64,000 nt of DNA from Amycolatopsis australiensis. GTDB taxonomy: Bacteria > Actinomycetota > Actinomycetes > Mycobacteriales > Pseudonocardiaceae. Of this stretch, positions 32,899-40,769 are shown piece after piece (positions within the stretch are counted from its first letter, which is position 1; every line of letters starts with the position of its first letter). The position numbers and the translations under genes were made by a program. The notes under the pieces are model-generated. The model was not told where the DNA came from. It did not search any database and saw only the letters and a list, made by a program, of their open reading frames with translations. The stretch lies in NCBI RefSeq assembly GCF_900119165.1, contig NZ_FPJG01000006.1, forward strand, positions 2,480,001-2,544,000, given 5' to 3'.

Positions 32899-33687
32899 TC
32901 ACAGCGAATAAGACGAGATCGTCCGCTCGATGCGCGTCGCGTACTCCTGCAGCGCCGTGATCGCCGTGCGCCGGGCCTCTTCGGTGATCCGCGCGGCCGG
33001 TCCCGCCATGCTGAGCACGGTCGGCCGCCGCCCGTAGGCGTACACCGGTACCGAACACGCCCAGACACCCTCGTCGATCTCCCCGGAGCTGACCGAATAC
33101 CGGTTCTCCAGCGCGTGCTTGAGCTCGTCGCGCACCACGGTCCCGCGCCGCTCGACGACCGGCGCCAGCCGCCGGTCGCGCTCGATCTCCGGCAGCAGCG
33201 CGAGCAGCATCTTGCCGGACGCGCCGACCCCGAGCGGCACCGAATGCCCCGGCTCGAAGGTGAACCGCATGGCGCGGTCGCACTCGACGCGGTCCGCGCA
33301 CACCGCGGCGTCGCCGAACTGCTGGAACAGCAGCACCGTTTCGCCCAGCTCGCGCGCGGCCTCTTCCATGGCCGGCCTGGCCAGCCGCACGAGGTCGTTC
33401 GCCAGCTGCGCGGCCCGCGCCAGCGGCATCACCTGGCTCGTCAGGTGGTAGTGCCCCGCCCGGCCCTCCTCGAGCAGCTGCAGCTCCTTGAGCAGCGCCA
33501 CGTAGCGGTAGGTCGTCGCCACCGGGGTGCCGATCGTCGCGGCGAGCTCGGCGACGCTCGCCTCCCACCGCCGTTCCGAAAACGCGAGCAGCAGCTGGAG
33601 GACCTTGCGGGAACTGCTGGCGCCGGGCGTCCGGCGCGGGGCGGTGGTGGCGGAACCGTCGACGGCACTGACGGCAGGCGTCATCAT
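32899..33687 (-). CDS. IclR-family transcriptional regulator
   Basis: A 262-residue IclR protein: N-terminal winged helix (SSRKVLQLLLAFSERRWEASVAELA, then TTYRYVALLKELQLLEE) and a GAF-like effector domain (LGVGASGKMLLALLPE, ISSGE-like SVSSGEIDEGVWACSVPVY). A start at either of two adjacent ATGs follows GAGAGG. An inverted repeat lies just upstream, suggesting autoregulation. No divergent gene cluster is next to it; the DUF1080 gene upstream is on the same strand. Confidence 0.85.
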   Translation of the reverse strand: MMTPAVSAVDGSATTAPRRTPGASSSRKVLQLLLAFSERRWEASVAELAATIGTPVATTYRYVALLKELQLLEEGRAGHYHLTSQVMPLARAAQLANDLVRLARPAMEEAARELGETVLLFQQFGDAAVCADRVECDRAMRFTFEPGHSVPLGVGASGKMLLALLPEIERDRRLAPVVERRGTVVRDELKHALENRYSVSSGEIDEGVWACSVPVYAYGRRPTVLSMAGPAARITEEARRTAITALQEYATRIERTISSYSL

Positions 33688-33717
33688 GACCTCTCGATGG
33701 GAGAAAAACGACCTCGC

Positions 33718-33753
33718 TATCACACGGGGTGAATAAATTAGCACGGTGTGTTA
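33718..33753. promoter_or_regulatory. Imperfect inverted repeat upstream of the IclR gene
   Basis: TATCACACGG and CGGTGTGTTA pair at 8 of 10 positions across a 16-nt AT-rich spacer containing AATAAATTAG. It begins 31 nt upstream of the IclR start codon, suits an operator and promoter, and stands out by its AT content. Confidence 0.5.
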
Positions 33754-33804
33754 AACGAAGGCCAGCATTTCGCCGACGGCCCCGCCTTTCGGGAAAAAAC
33801 CGGG

Positions 33805-34500
33805 TCACATCGTGAGGAACGCGCCCGGTTTCGTCACCACCGGTGACTCGACGTAGAGGCCGCGGTACTCGTCCTGGATCCCCGAGTTGTGCACCTGCAG
33901 CGCGAGCGGCCCGACGCGCCCGGCGGTCCGGTCGGTGAACCGCAGGACCTCGACGCCCTTGCAGGTCGCGGCCGTCCCGGTGAGCGGGCAGCACGCCATC
34001 CGCGCGACGCCGGTGGCCAGGTCGCCGATCAGCTCGCACTGGGCCCACTTCTTGACGTCGATCGTCGTGTGCGGCAGCTGCTGGAACAGTTTCCCGCCGC
34101 CGTCGTTGTGGCCCGGGCGGTAGTCCCAGTGGCCGCCGTTCGGCGGCTGGAACTGGATGGCGCTCAGCGCGTCGCGGATCGGGTCGGTGGTGCCCCAGAT
34201 CAGCACGGTCGGTTTGTGGTTGCCCTTGACCTGCCGGACATTGAATATCCACCGGAACGTGCCGACCTGCTGTTTGTTGTAGTACAACCAGCCGCGCGCG
34301 GTGCCGTTGCCGTGGATCACGCCGTTCTTCGCCGACCACAGGCCGGGCTTCGACGACGTCCACGCGCTCAGGTCGGAGCCGTCGAACATCGGGACCAGGT
34401 TCGGGTCGCCGTAGGGGTTTTCGGCGGCGGCCGCCGCGGGCGCGGCCGCCGAGGCCGCGACGATTCCCGCGGCCAGCACGCCGAGGAGCTTCCGGAACAT
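33805..34500 (-). CDS. Secreted DUF1080 (3-keto-disaccharide hydrolase-like) protein
   Basis: A 231-residue exported protein: signal peptide about 1-26, then a concanavalin-like DUF1080 sandwich (LVPMFDGSDLSAWTS, GVIHGNGTARGWLYYNKQQVG, and a terminal GPLALQVHNSGIQDEYRGLYVES). DUF1080 proteins include 3-keto-glycoside hydrolases. Two cysteine pairs in the second half could form disulfides. No oxidoreductase partner is adjacent. Confidence 0.8.
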   Translation of the reverse strand: MFRKLLGVLAAGIVAASAAAPAAAAAENPYGDPNLVPMFDGSDLSAWTSSKPGLWSAKNGVIHGNGTARGWLYYNKQQVGTFRWIFNVRQVKGNHKPTVLIWGTTDPIRDALSAIQFQPPNGGHWDYRPGHNDGGGKLFQQLPHTTIDVKKWAQCELIGDLATGVARMACCPLTGTAATCKGVEVLRFTDRTAGRVGPLALQVHNSGIQDEYRGLYVESPVVTKPGAFLTM

Positions 34501-34579
34501 CCTGCCGTCCTTTCCTGCACGCGATGGGCCTTGCGTCCGGACGGCGGATTTTCACGCTACGAGCAGCGCCGGTGAGGCG

Positions 34580-36112
34580 TCAACCGCGGTCCCGCTGACC
34601 GGTCAGGAACGGCGTCAGCAGTCCCGGAACGGCCCGGTCGGCCAGCGCGAGCCCGTCGGGCTCGCCGACGTCGAGCACCCGGTAGTGCCCCTTGCCCGCG
34701 GCGACCGGCGCGATCACCGTGACCAGCCCGGCCCGGCGCTGGAAGTACGAGCGCTCGACGACCACGCCGGTCATCCCGTCGCAGCGCACGGCCGCGGTGC
34801 CGCGGTCCAGCGAGCCCGAGCGCGTCACCAGGTAGCGGCCGGTGAACGCGTGCCCGAGGCCGCGGTAGCGGTCCCAGCCGACGAGCGCGGCGAACGGCAG
34901 CAGCAGGAGCGCGACCTGCCACGGCCAGTCCGGCAGCGGGCCGAGCCGGGCCAGGGCGAACAGCGCCGCGGCGAGCAGCAGCACCCCGGTGACCGCCCGG
35001 GACAGGCGCCGGTACAGCGCGCGGCGCGGGTGCCGCGTCAGCGGTGTCGCGGCCGGGTCTTCGCCGAGCACCTCCGCGACCACCTCGTGCGCCCGCGCGA
35101 GCGGGGCGGGCGGCAGCAGGAGGCCGCCGCCCTTGTCCGCGCCCTTGCCCTCGCGCAGCCCGGCGGCGATGGCGACGCAGCGGGCGCCGCCGGCCAGCCG
35201 CAGCGGCAGCGGCTCGCGGATCTCCACGCCGCGCAGGCGTTCCTCCTCGATCGACACCGAGCGGGTCGTGATCAGCCCGCGCCGGACGTGCAGCGTGCCG
35301 GCGGGTTCGCGGGTGAGCCGGAAGTTCCAGAACGACAGCACGTACCCGGCGACCGACAGCAGCGACACGACCACCAGCAGCCCCACGGCGGCCAGCGCCA
35401 GGCTCAGCCACGCCGGCGTCTCGGCGAAGTGCCCGACGACCGCCTGGACCAGCGAGAACCGCACCGGGTCGAAGTGCAGTTCGTGCGCGAAGTGGTACAC
35501 GGTGCCGACGGCCGCTCCGACCACCGCGAGCCCGGAAAGCGTGAACGGCGCGTACCGCAGCCACTTCTTGTCGACCGCGGCCACGAGCTGCTCCGGCGGC
35601 GTGGCGGCCGCCGCCGGCGCCTCGACCTCCTTGCGGTGCAGCAGGAGCGTCCGCAGCCGCTGCGCTTCGGCGATGGTGACGGCGTCGAGGACCAGCTCGT
35701 CCTTGTGCCGGCTTCCGGTGTTCGAGTGCCGCCCGGTGCCGATCCGCGCGGCCGCCAGCGAGAACAGCCGGTGCTTCGGCTCGGACGTGACGTCGACCGT
35801 GCGGATCCGGTCGCGCGGGATGGCCCGCTGCTTGCGCAGCAGCAGCCCGGTGTGCCACTCGACCTGCGTCGCGGTGATCCGGTAGCGCGAGGTCAGCACG
35901 TGCGAGACGCCCGTGCACACGGCGATCGCCGTGAAGGCCAGGCCGACCCACTGCCACGATTCGCCGTGGCCGAACAGCAGCGCGCCGAGCAGCACCGGCA
36001 GCGAGCGCACCAGGTCCAGCACCGGCCGGATCAGCAGCATCCGCCGGTCGAGGCGGTGCCACGGCGCGTCCTGCGTGCCTTCGGCGGGCGGCAGCGCGAC
36101 CTCGGTGCTCAC
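34580..36112 (-). CDS. Membrane protein with repeated bacterial PH domains (YdbT-like)
   Basis: A 510-residue integral membrane protein with two or three bPH2 domains, each after a pair of hydrophobic helices. The first domain reads SRYRITATQVEWHTGLLLRKQRAIPRDRIRTVDV, the second LHVRRGLITTRSVSIEEERLRGVEI and the third LVTRSGSLDRGTAAVRCDGMTGV. The GTG overlaps the stop of the smaller PH-domain gene (GTGA), the standard YdbS-YdbT pair. The function is not established; a membrane-stress or lipid-linked role has been suggested for the family. Confidence 0.85.
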   Translation of the reverse strand: MSTEVALPPAEGTQDAPWHRLDRRMLLIRPVLDLVRSLPVLLGALLFGHGESWQWVGLAFTAIAVCTGVSHVLTSRYRITATQVEWHTGLLLRKQRAIPRDRIRTVDVTSEPKHRLFSLAAARIGTGRHSNTGSRHKDELVLDAVTIAEAQRLRTLLLHRKEVEAPAAAATPPEQLVAAVDKKWLRYAPFTLSGLAVVGAAVGTVYHFAHELHFDPVRFSLVQAVVGHFAETPAWLSLALAAVGLLVVVSLLSVAGYVLSFWNFRLTREPAGTLHVRRGLITTRSVSIEEERLRGVEIREPLPLRLAGGARCVAIAAGLREGKGADKGGGLLLPPAPLARAHEVVAEVLGEDPAATPLTRHPRRALYRRLSRAVTGVLLLAAALFALARLGPLPDWPWQVALLLLPFAALVGWDRYRGLGHAFTGRYLVTRSGSLDRGTAAVRCDGMTGVVVERSYFQRRAGLVTVIAPVAAGKGHYRVLDVGEPDGLALADRAVPGLLTPFLTGQRDRG

Positions 36113-36621
36113 GTGGCGTCCCCTCGGGCGGCCTGCGTCGTCTTCGTCAGCTCGTCGGCGAGCGCGAGCGCGCGGTCGTGCGCCAGGCCCGAGATGCGCA
36201 GGGGCCCCGCCGCCGACGCCGTCGTCACGGTGAGCTTCGCCAGCCCGAACAGCTGCTCCACCGGGTCGCGCTCGATGTCGACGGTCTGGATCCGCGAGAC
36301 CGGCGCGATCCGCCACTGCTGCTTCAGCCAGCCCGCCTGCGTGTAGACGGCCTCGCCGGTGACCTCCCAGCGGTGCACCCGGTACCGCCACTGGGGCATC
36401 ACGAGCAGGTGCAGCGGCCCGGCGATCGCGGACACCACGAGCGTCACGGTGAGGAACGCCGGTGGATCGTCGCTGGTCACGACGATGACCACCTGGATCG
36501 CGACGAGCACGGCCCAGAAGACGGCCGCGGTCGCCGTCCAGTAGCCGATGGCGCGGCGGCTGACCCGGTTGGCGGGCGGCCGCAGCCGCAGCGCGGCTGT
36601 GTTCGTGCTGTGTTCGCTCAC
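36109..36621 (-). CDS. Membrane protein with one bacterial PH domain (YdbS-like)
   Basis: A 170-residue protein with two N-terminal transmembrane helices (ATAAVFWAVLVAIQVVIVV and VTLVVSAIAGPLHLLVM) and a bPH2 domain (WEVTGEAVYTQAGWLKQQWRIAPVSRIQTVDI). It is coupled to the larger PH protein by a 4-nt overlap and probably forms a complex with it. A GTG start (MSEHSTN) is preferred to an upstream ATG. Confidence 0.8.
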   Translation of the reverse strand: MSEHSTNTAALRLRPPANRVSRRAIGYWTATAAVFWAVLVAIQVVIVVTSDDPPAFLTVTLVVSAIAGPLHLLVMPQWRYRVHRWEVTGEAVYTQAGWLKQQWRIAPVSRIQTVDIERDPVEQLFGLAKLTVTTASAAGPLRISGLAHDRALALADELTKTTQAARGDAT

Positions 36622-36801
36622 CCTGCAAGCGTGCCCGATCGGCGACTTGCGCGCCCACGACAAGTGTCACGATGCCGATCCGGTCCGGCCTCGATCGCTT
36701 GCCGTTACGATCGGCGACACCGTCGGAGGAATGGAATGCCCTTCGAGGTGTGTTGTGCTTGAAGGATTGACGCGTCGGCTAGCAGCTAGCAGGAGGATCC
36801 G

Positions 36802-37719
36802 GTGGGATTCGATCCCGACGATCTGTACGAGGTGGACTCGGACGTCCCCGATCTGACGGGGGCGGTGCTGCTGCACCACTTCGAAGGGTTCATGGACGCC
36901 GGCTCGGCGGGGCGCCTGCTGGCCGAGCACCTCCTCGGCGGCGAGCACCGGGTGATCGCCCGCTTCGACGTCGACCGGCTCATCGACTACCGCTCGCGCC
37001 GCCCGGCGATGACCTACGCGGTGGACCACTGGGAGGACTACGACGCGCCGGAACTGGTCGTGCACCTGCTGCACGACGCCGACGGCACGCCGTTCCTGCT
37101 GCTGTCCGGCCCGGAACCGGACCACGACTGGGAGCGGTTCTGCGTCGCGGTCCGCAACCTCGTCGAGCGCTGGGGCGTCCGGCTGACCGCGGGCTTCCAC
37201 GGCATCCCGATGGGCGCGCCGCACACGCGCCCGCTCGGCGTCACCGCGCACGCCACCCGCAAGGACCTGGTCGGCGACCACCAGCCGCTGCCGAACCGGC
37301 TGCAGGTGCCGGGCAGCCTCGCCGCGCTGCTGGAGTACCGGCTCGGCGAATGGGGCCACGACGCCATCGGGTTCGCCGCGCACGTGCCGCACTACCTCGC
37401 GCAGTCGACGTACCCGGCGGCGTCGCTGATCGTGCTGGACGCGCTGAGCCGCGCGACCGGGCTGAGCCTGCCCGAAGGCGAACTGCGCGCGGCGGCCGAG
37501 CTCGCCGACGCCGAGATCAACCGCCAGGTCGCCGAGTCCGACGAGATCGCCGACGTCGTCCGCGCGCTGGAGCGGCAGTACGACACGTTCATCGAGGCGT
37601 CCGAGCGCGGCAGCCTGCTCGCGGAGACGGTGGAGCACATGCCGACCGCGGAAGAGCTCGGCTCGCAGTTCGAGCGGTTCCTGGCCGAGCAGAACGGCGG
37701 CGACGGCGCCGAGCGCTGA
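36802..37719 (+). CDS. PAC2-family (proteasome assembly chaperone-like) protein
   Basis: A 305-residue soluble protein of the actinobacterial PAC2 family. Typical blocks are LLHHFEGFMDAGSAGRLLAEHLL, LLSGPEPDHDWERFC and the GIPMGAPHTRP stretch. The C-terminus ends in an acidic helical tail. Ribosome site AGGAGG lies 5 nt before the GTG. Actinobacterial members are related to archaeal and eukaryotic proteasome assembly chaperones, but their role is not settled. The 180-bp upstream gap contains the short repeat GCTAGCAGCTAGCAG. Confidence 0.85.
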   Translation: MGFDPDDLYEVDSDVPDLTGAVLLHHFEGFMDAGSAGRLLAEHLLGGEHRVIARFDVDRLIDYRSRRPAMTYAVDHWEDYDAPELVVHLLHDADGTPFLLLSGPEPDHDWERFCVAVRNLVERWGVRLTAGFHGIPMGAPHTRPLGVTAHATRKDLVGDHQPLPNRLQVPGSLAALLEYRLGEWGHDAIGFAAHVPHYLAQSTYPAASLIVLDALSRATGLSLPEGELRAAAELADAEINRQVAESDEIADVVRALERQYDTFIEASERGSLLAETVEHMPTAEELGSQFERFLAEQNGGDGAER

Positions 37720-38450
37720 TGGCGCGCTACGACGAGATCGGCGTCGGCTACGCGCTCGGGCGGCGGACCGACCCGCGCTGGCTTGCGCCGGTGCTGGACG
37801 CGCTCGCCGGTGCGCGTTCGGTGGTCGACGTCGGTTCGGGCACCGGGTCGTACGAGCCGCCGTCGCGGCGCGTCGTCGCGGTCGAGCCGTCGGCGGAGAT
37901 GATCCGGCAACGCCCGGCCGGCGCGGCGCCGGTCGTGCGCGCGGTCGCGGAGGCGCTGCCGTTCGGCTCCTCGGCGTTCGACGCGGCGCTCGCGGTGCTG
38001 ACCGTGCACCACTGGCCCGACTGGCGGCGCGGCCTCACCGAACTGCGCCGGGTTTCCCGCCGCCAGGTCGTCCTGGCCTACGACACGCGGCTGCACAACG
38101 ACTTCTGGCTGGTGCGCGAGTACGTGCCGGAGGTCGCCGCGCTCGAACGCTCGCGGCCGTCGGCGCACGACATCGCCGAGTTCCTCGGCGCGTCCTCGGT
38201 GGCCGAGCTGCCGGTGCCGTGGGACTTCACCGACGGCGTCTTCCCGGCGTACTGGCGGCGTCCGGCGGCCTACCTCGACCCGGCGGTGCGGCGGTCGTGC
38301 TCGGCGCTGGCGCAGACGCCACCCGACGCGGTCGCGCGGGGCATGGCCCGGCTGCGCGCGGACCTGGCGTCCGGGCGGTGGCAGGAAAACCACGCCGACC
38401 TGCTGACCCTGCCCGAGTGGGACGCGGGCTTCCGGCTCATCGTGTCGTGA
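37719..38450 (+). CDS. SAM-dependent methyltransferase
   Basis: A 243-residue class I methyltransferase. SAM-binding motif I is VVDVGSGTGSYEPPSRRVVAVEPS, motif II ALPFGSSAFDAALAV and the post-motif HHWPDWRRGLTELRRV. The start overlaps the PAC2 stop (TGATG), so they are co-translated. The substrate is unknown. The 3' end overlaps the converging MarR gene by 14 bp. Confidence 0.85.
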   Translation: MARYDEIGVGYALGRRTDPRWLAPVLDALAGARSVVDVGSGTGSYEPPSRRVVAVEPSAEMIRQRPAGAAPVVRAVAEALPFGSSAFDAALAVLTVHHWPDWRRGLTELRRVSRRQVVLAYDTRLHNDFWLVREYVPEVAALERSRPSAHDIAEFLGASSVAELPVPWDFTDGVFPAYWRRPAAYLDPAVRRSCSALAQTPPDAVARGMARLRADLASGRWQENHADLLTLPEWDAGFRLIVS

Positions 38451-38874
38451 GCGGGTCCGGCCACGCGGCCAGCTTGCCCACGGCTTCGGCGGTCCGCCGG
38501 AAGCCTTCTTCACCCAGTACCGCGCGCAGCTGCGCGTTGAACTCCTCGACTTCCGGTGCGACGCGGGCCAGCGCCTCCTCGCCCGCCGCCGTCAGCTCCA
38601 GGACCACCGCGCGGTGCTCGCGCGGGTGGGCGCTGCGGCCCACCAGACCCGCGTCCACCAGGCGCGTCACCATCGCCGTCACCGCCGATTCGCGCTGACC
38701 CAGCCGGGCCGCCAGTTCCCGCTGCGTCAGGCCGCCTTCGCGGACCGCGAACAGCGCTCCGAGCTGGGCCGACGTGATGCCGGCCGCGGCCAGGCAGCGG
38801 CGGTCGGCCGCCACGCGCAGGCGGTGGGCGGCCTGCTGGAGCAGGAAGAACAGGCGCTGGTCGGGTTCGGGCAC
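38437..38874 (-). CDS. MarR-family regulator
   Basis: A 145-residue MarR protein with the usual winged helix (GLTQRELAARLGQRESAVTAMVTRLVDAGLV) and the dimerisation helices at both ends. A GTG start is chosen; an ATG 12 codons upstream would sit 2 nt from the operator and has no ribosome site. It is divergent from a thioesterase gene across a perfect 22-bp palindrome and most likely represses it and itself. Confidence 0.85.
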   Translation of the reverse strand: MPEPDQRLFFLLQQAAHRLRVAADRRCLAAAGITSAQLGALFAVREGGLTQRELAARLGQRESAVTAMVTRLVDAGLVGRSAHPREHRAVVLELTAAGEEALARVAPEVEEFNAQLRAVLGEEGFRRTAEAVGKLAAWPDPLTTR

Positions 38875-38883
38875 GGCCCGATC

Positions 38884-38913
38884 TTGACAGGCCGCCGCCC
38901 GGAGCGCCATTCT
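38884..38913 (+). promoter_or_regulatory. Thioesterase promoter TTGACA-18-CATTCT
   Basis: A perfect -35 TTGACA and a -10 CATTCT are 18 nt apart. The predicted start point falls inside the adjoining palindrome, so MarR binding would block transcription. Confidence 0.55.
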
Positions 38914-38933
38914 CACTTCACTAGTGAAGTGAG
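38912..38933. promoter_or_regulatory. 22-bp perfect palindrome (MarR operator)
   Basis: The half-site CTCACTTCACT is followed directly by its exact complement. It lies in the divergent region between the MarR and thioesterase genes; its right edge contributes GAG to the thioesterase ribosome site. Confidence 0.8.
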
Positions 38934-38938
38934 GGATC

Positions 38939-39355
38939 ATGCTGGATTTCGATGCCGCGAGCGCCGGATTGGCGAGCCAGCCGTTCAGCCGCCTGCTCGG
39001 CGCGCGCCTGACCGCGTTCGGCGACGGCGCGGCCACGCTGGAGCTGGACATCCGCGACGAGCTGAAGCAGCAGAACGGTTTCCTGCACGGTGGTGTCCTC
39101 GCCTACGCCGCCGACAACGCGCTGACCTTCGCCGCCGGCACCGTCCTCGGGCCCCCACTGCTGACCGCCGGGTTCACGATCGACTACCTCCGCCCGGCGG
39201 TCGGCGTCACGCTGCGGGCCGACGCCGTCGTCGTGCAGGCCGGGCGGTCGCGAGCCACCTGCCGCTGTGAGGTGTACACAGTGGACGGTGACGGCGGGTC
39301 GACGCTGTGCGCGGCGGCGCAGGGGAACGCCCGGGTGAAGCTCACGGCTCCGTAG
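38939..39355 (+). CDS. PaaI-type hotdog thioesterase
   Basis: A 138-residue acyl-CoA thioesterase-like protein. The family pattern is QQNGFLHGGVLAYAADNALTFAA, with the active-site HGG and the Asp/Asn that polarises water, followed by TIDYLRPAVG. It hydrolyses aryl- or acyl-CoA thioesters. The MarR-type operator suggests induction by a phenolic or aryl acid (inference). Its end overlaps the converging YciI gene. Confidence 0.85.
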   Translation: MLDFDAASAGLASQPFSRLLGARLTAFGDGAATLELDIRDELKQQNGFLHGGVLAYAADNALTFAAGTVLGPPLLTAGFTIDYLRPAVGVTLRADAVVVQAGRSRATCRCEVYTVDGDGGSTLCAAAQGNARVKLTAP

Positions 39356-39689
39356 GCGGCCCGACGATCTCGCGCAGCTCCAGCGTGCCGGCCTCGGCCC
39401 ACGGATGCCGGGACGCCACCTCGACCGCCGTCGGACGATCCGGGCAGTCGAGGACGACGTACCCGCCGATCTGCTCCTTCGTCTCGGCGAACGGGCCGTC
39501 GGTCAGCAGCACCGCGCCGTCGCGCACCCGGACCGTCTTAGCTTCGGCGGGTGGCCGCAGGCCCGTGCCGGCCTGCCGGACGCCGCGCCGCTCGGCTTCG
39601 GCGGCCCAGTCGTGGCAGCGCCGCGCCATTTCGGGACCCGCGAGCGAGGCCGCGTTCTCGTCACCGCACAGCAGGAGCAGGTAGCGCAC
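39342..39689 (-). CDS. YciI-related (DGPF-type) protein
   Basis: A 115-residue ferredoxin-like alpha/beta-barrel protein with the DGPF motif (LLTDGPFAETKEQIGGYVVLDC) that marks this family, and a His-containing ASRHPWAEAGTLELREI. Such proteins often sit next to ECF sigma genes; here no sigma gene adjoins. Function is unknown. A GTG start is used. Confidence 0.8.
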   Translation of the reverse strand: MRYLLLLCGDENAASLAGPEMARRCHDWAAEAERRGVRQAGTGLRPPAEAKTVRVRDGAVLLTDGPFAETKEQIGGYVVLDCPDRPTAVEVASRHPWAEAGTLELREIVGPPTEP

Positions 39690-39712
39690 GGCGCCAGCAT
39701 GCCACGCGGGGT

Positions 39713-40699
39713 TCAGCCGTGGCAGCCTTCCGCGTTGAGCGGCCCGAACGACGGCAGGATCAGCCCGCACAGGTAGCCGTCGATGAACCGGCCGCTGCCG
39801 GCGATGTTGGTGCCGAGCCGGACCAGCGGCGCAAACGCCTTGACGCCCGCGGCGAGCGCGTCCTGGTTGCGCTGCAGCATCGACGTCAGCCGGTCGAGCT
39901 GGGTGAGCAGCGGATCCACCTGCGCGGCGTTGTCGCTGACCAGGCCGGACACCTCGGTGGCCAGCTGCCGCGAGCCGTCGAGCAGGGTGCTGATCGCTTG
40001 TTCCCGGTCGCTGACTTCGGCGAGTAGCTGGTTGCCGTCCTGGAGAAGCCGCCGTACGGCGGTGTCGCGGTCGACGAGCGTCTGCGAGACAACCCGCGTG
40101 TTGCCGAGCAGAGTGGCGAGCTGGTGGTCGCGCGTGGCGAGTGTGTCCGACAGCCGCGACAGGCCGGTGAGCGCGGCGCGGACACTCCGCGGAGTGTTCG
40201 CCAGCGTCGCCGACAACGTGTCGAAGCTCTTCGCCAGCCGCGCGGTGTCAATCTTGTCCACAGTGGACGACAGCGTGCCGAACGCCGCGAGGATGTCGTA
40301 CGGCACGCTGGTGCGCGAGCGCGGGATGGGCGTGCCGGGATCGAGGGTTCCTTCGCCCCGCGGATCGAGCGCGAGGTACTTCTGACCGAGCACGGTCTTC
40401 AGGCGGATCGCCGCGCCCGTCGCGTCCCCCAGCCACGCGCCCTTGACCCGGAAGGAAACGAGCACGTGGTCGCCGCGCAACGCGACGTCCGAGACGCGGC
40501 CCACCGCAACCCCGGCGACGCGGACGTCGTTGCCTTCGGACAGGCCGGCCGCTTCGCTGAATTCGGCCGCGTACGTCGTGCCGTCGCCGATCAGCGGAAG
40601 GGAACGCGCGTTGATGGCCGTCAGCACGCCGAGCGTCAGCACGGCCAGCCCGGCGAGCGCCGTCCTGACCGGAGTGTCGGCGGCCCGGCGTATTGACAT
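39713..40699 (-). CDS. Orphan Mce-family (MlaD domain) protein
   Basis: A 328-residue exported, membrane-anchored Mce protein: one N-terminal transmembrane segment (ALAGLAVLTLGVLTAI), an MlaD beta-barrel domain (AEFSEAAGLSEGNDVRVAGVAVGRV, region from residue 45) and a long helical needle domain with hydrophobic heptads. In actinobacteria mce genes usually come as yrbEAB plus six mce genes. Here it stands alone, followed by unrelated genes. It probably joins a lipid or steroid importer whose other parts are encoded elsewhere. Confidence 0.85.
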   Translation of the reverse strand: MSIRRAADTPVRTALAGLAVLTLGVLTAINARSLPLIGDGTTYAAEFSEAAGLSEGNDVRVAGVAVGRVSDVALRGDHVLVSFRVKGAWLGDATGAAIRLKTVLGQKYLALDPRGEGTLDPGTPIPRSRTSVPYDILAAFGTLSSTVDKIDTARLAKSFDTLSATLANTPRSVRAALTGLSRLSDTLATRDHQLATLLGNTRVVSQTLVDRDTAVRRLLQDGNQLLAEVSDREQAISTLLDGSRQLATEVSGLVSDNAAQVDPLLTQLDRLTSMLQRNQDALAAGVKAFAPLVRLGTNIAGSGRFIDGYLCGLILPSFGPLNAEGCHG

Positions 40700-40769
40700 G
40701 ACGTAAAGAGTGACCCACGCCACGCCGGGCCGCCAGCCGAGTCCCCCGAAGAGCGGAAGATCGGGCGCG

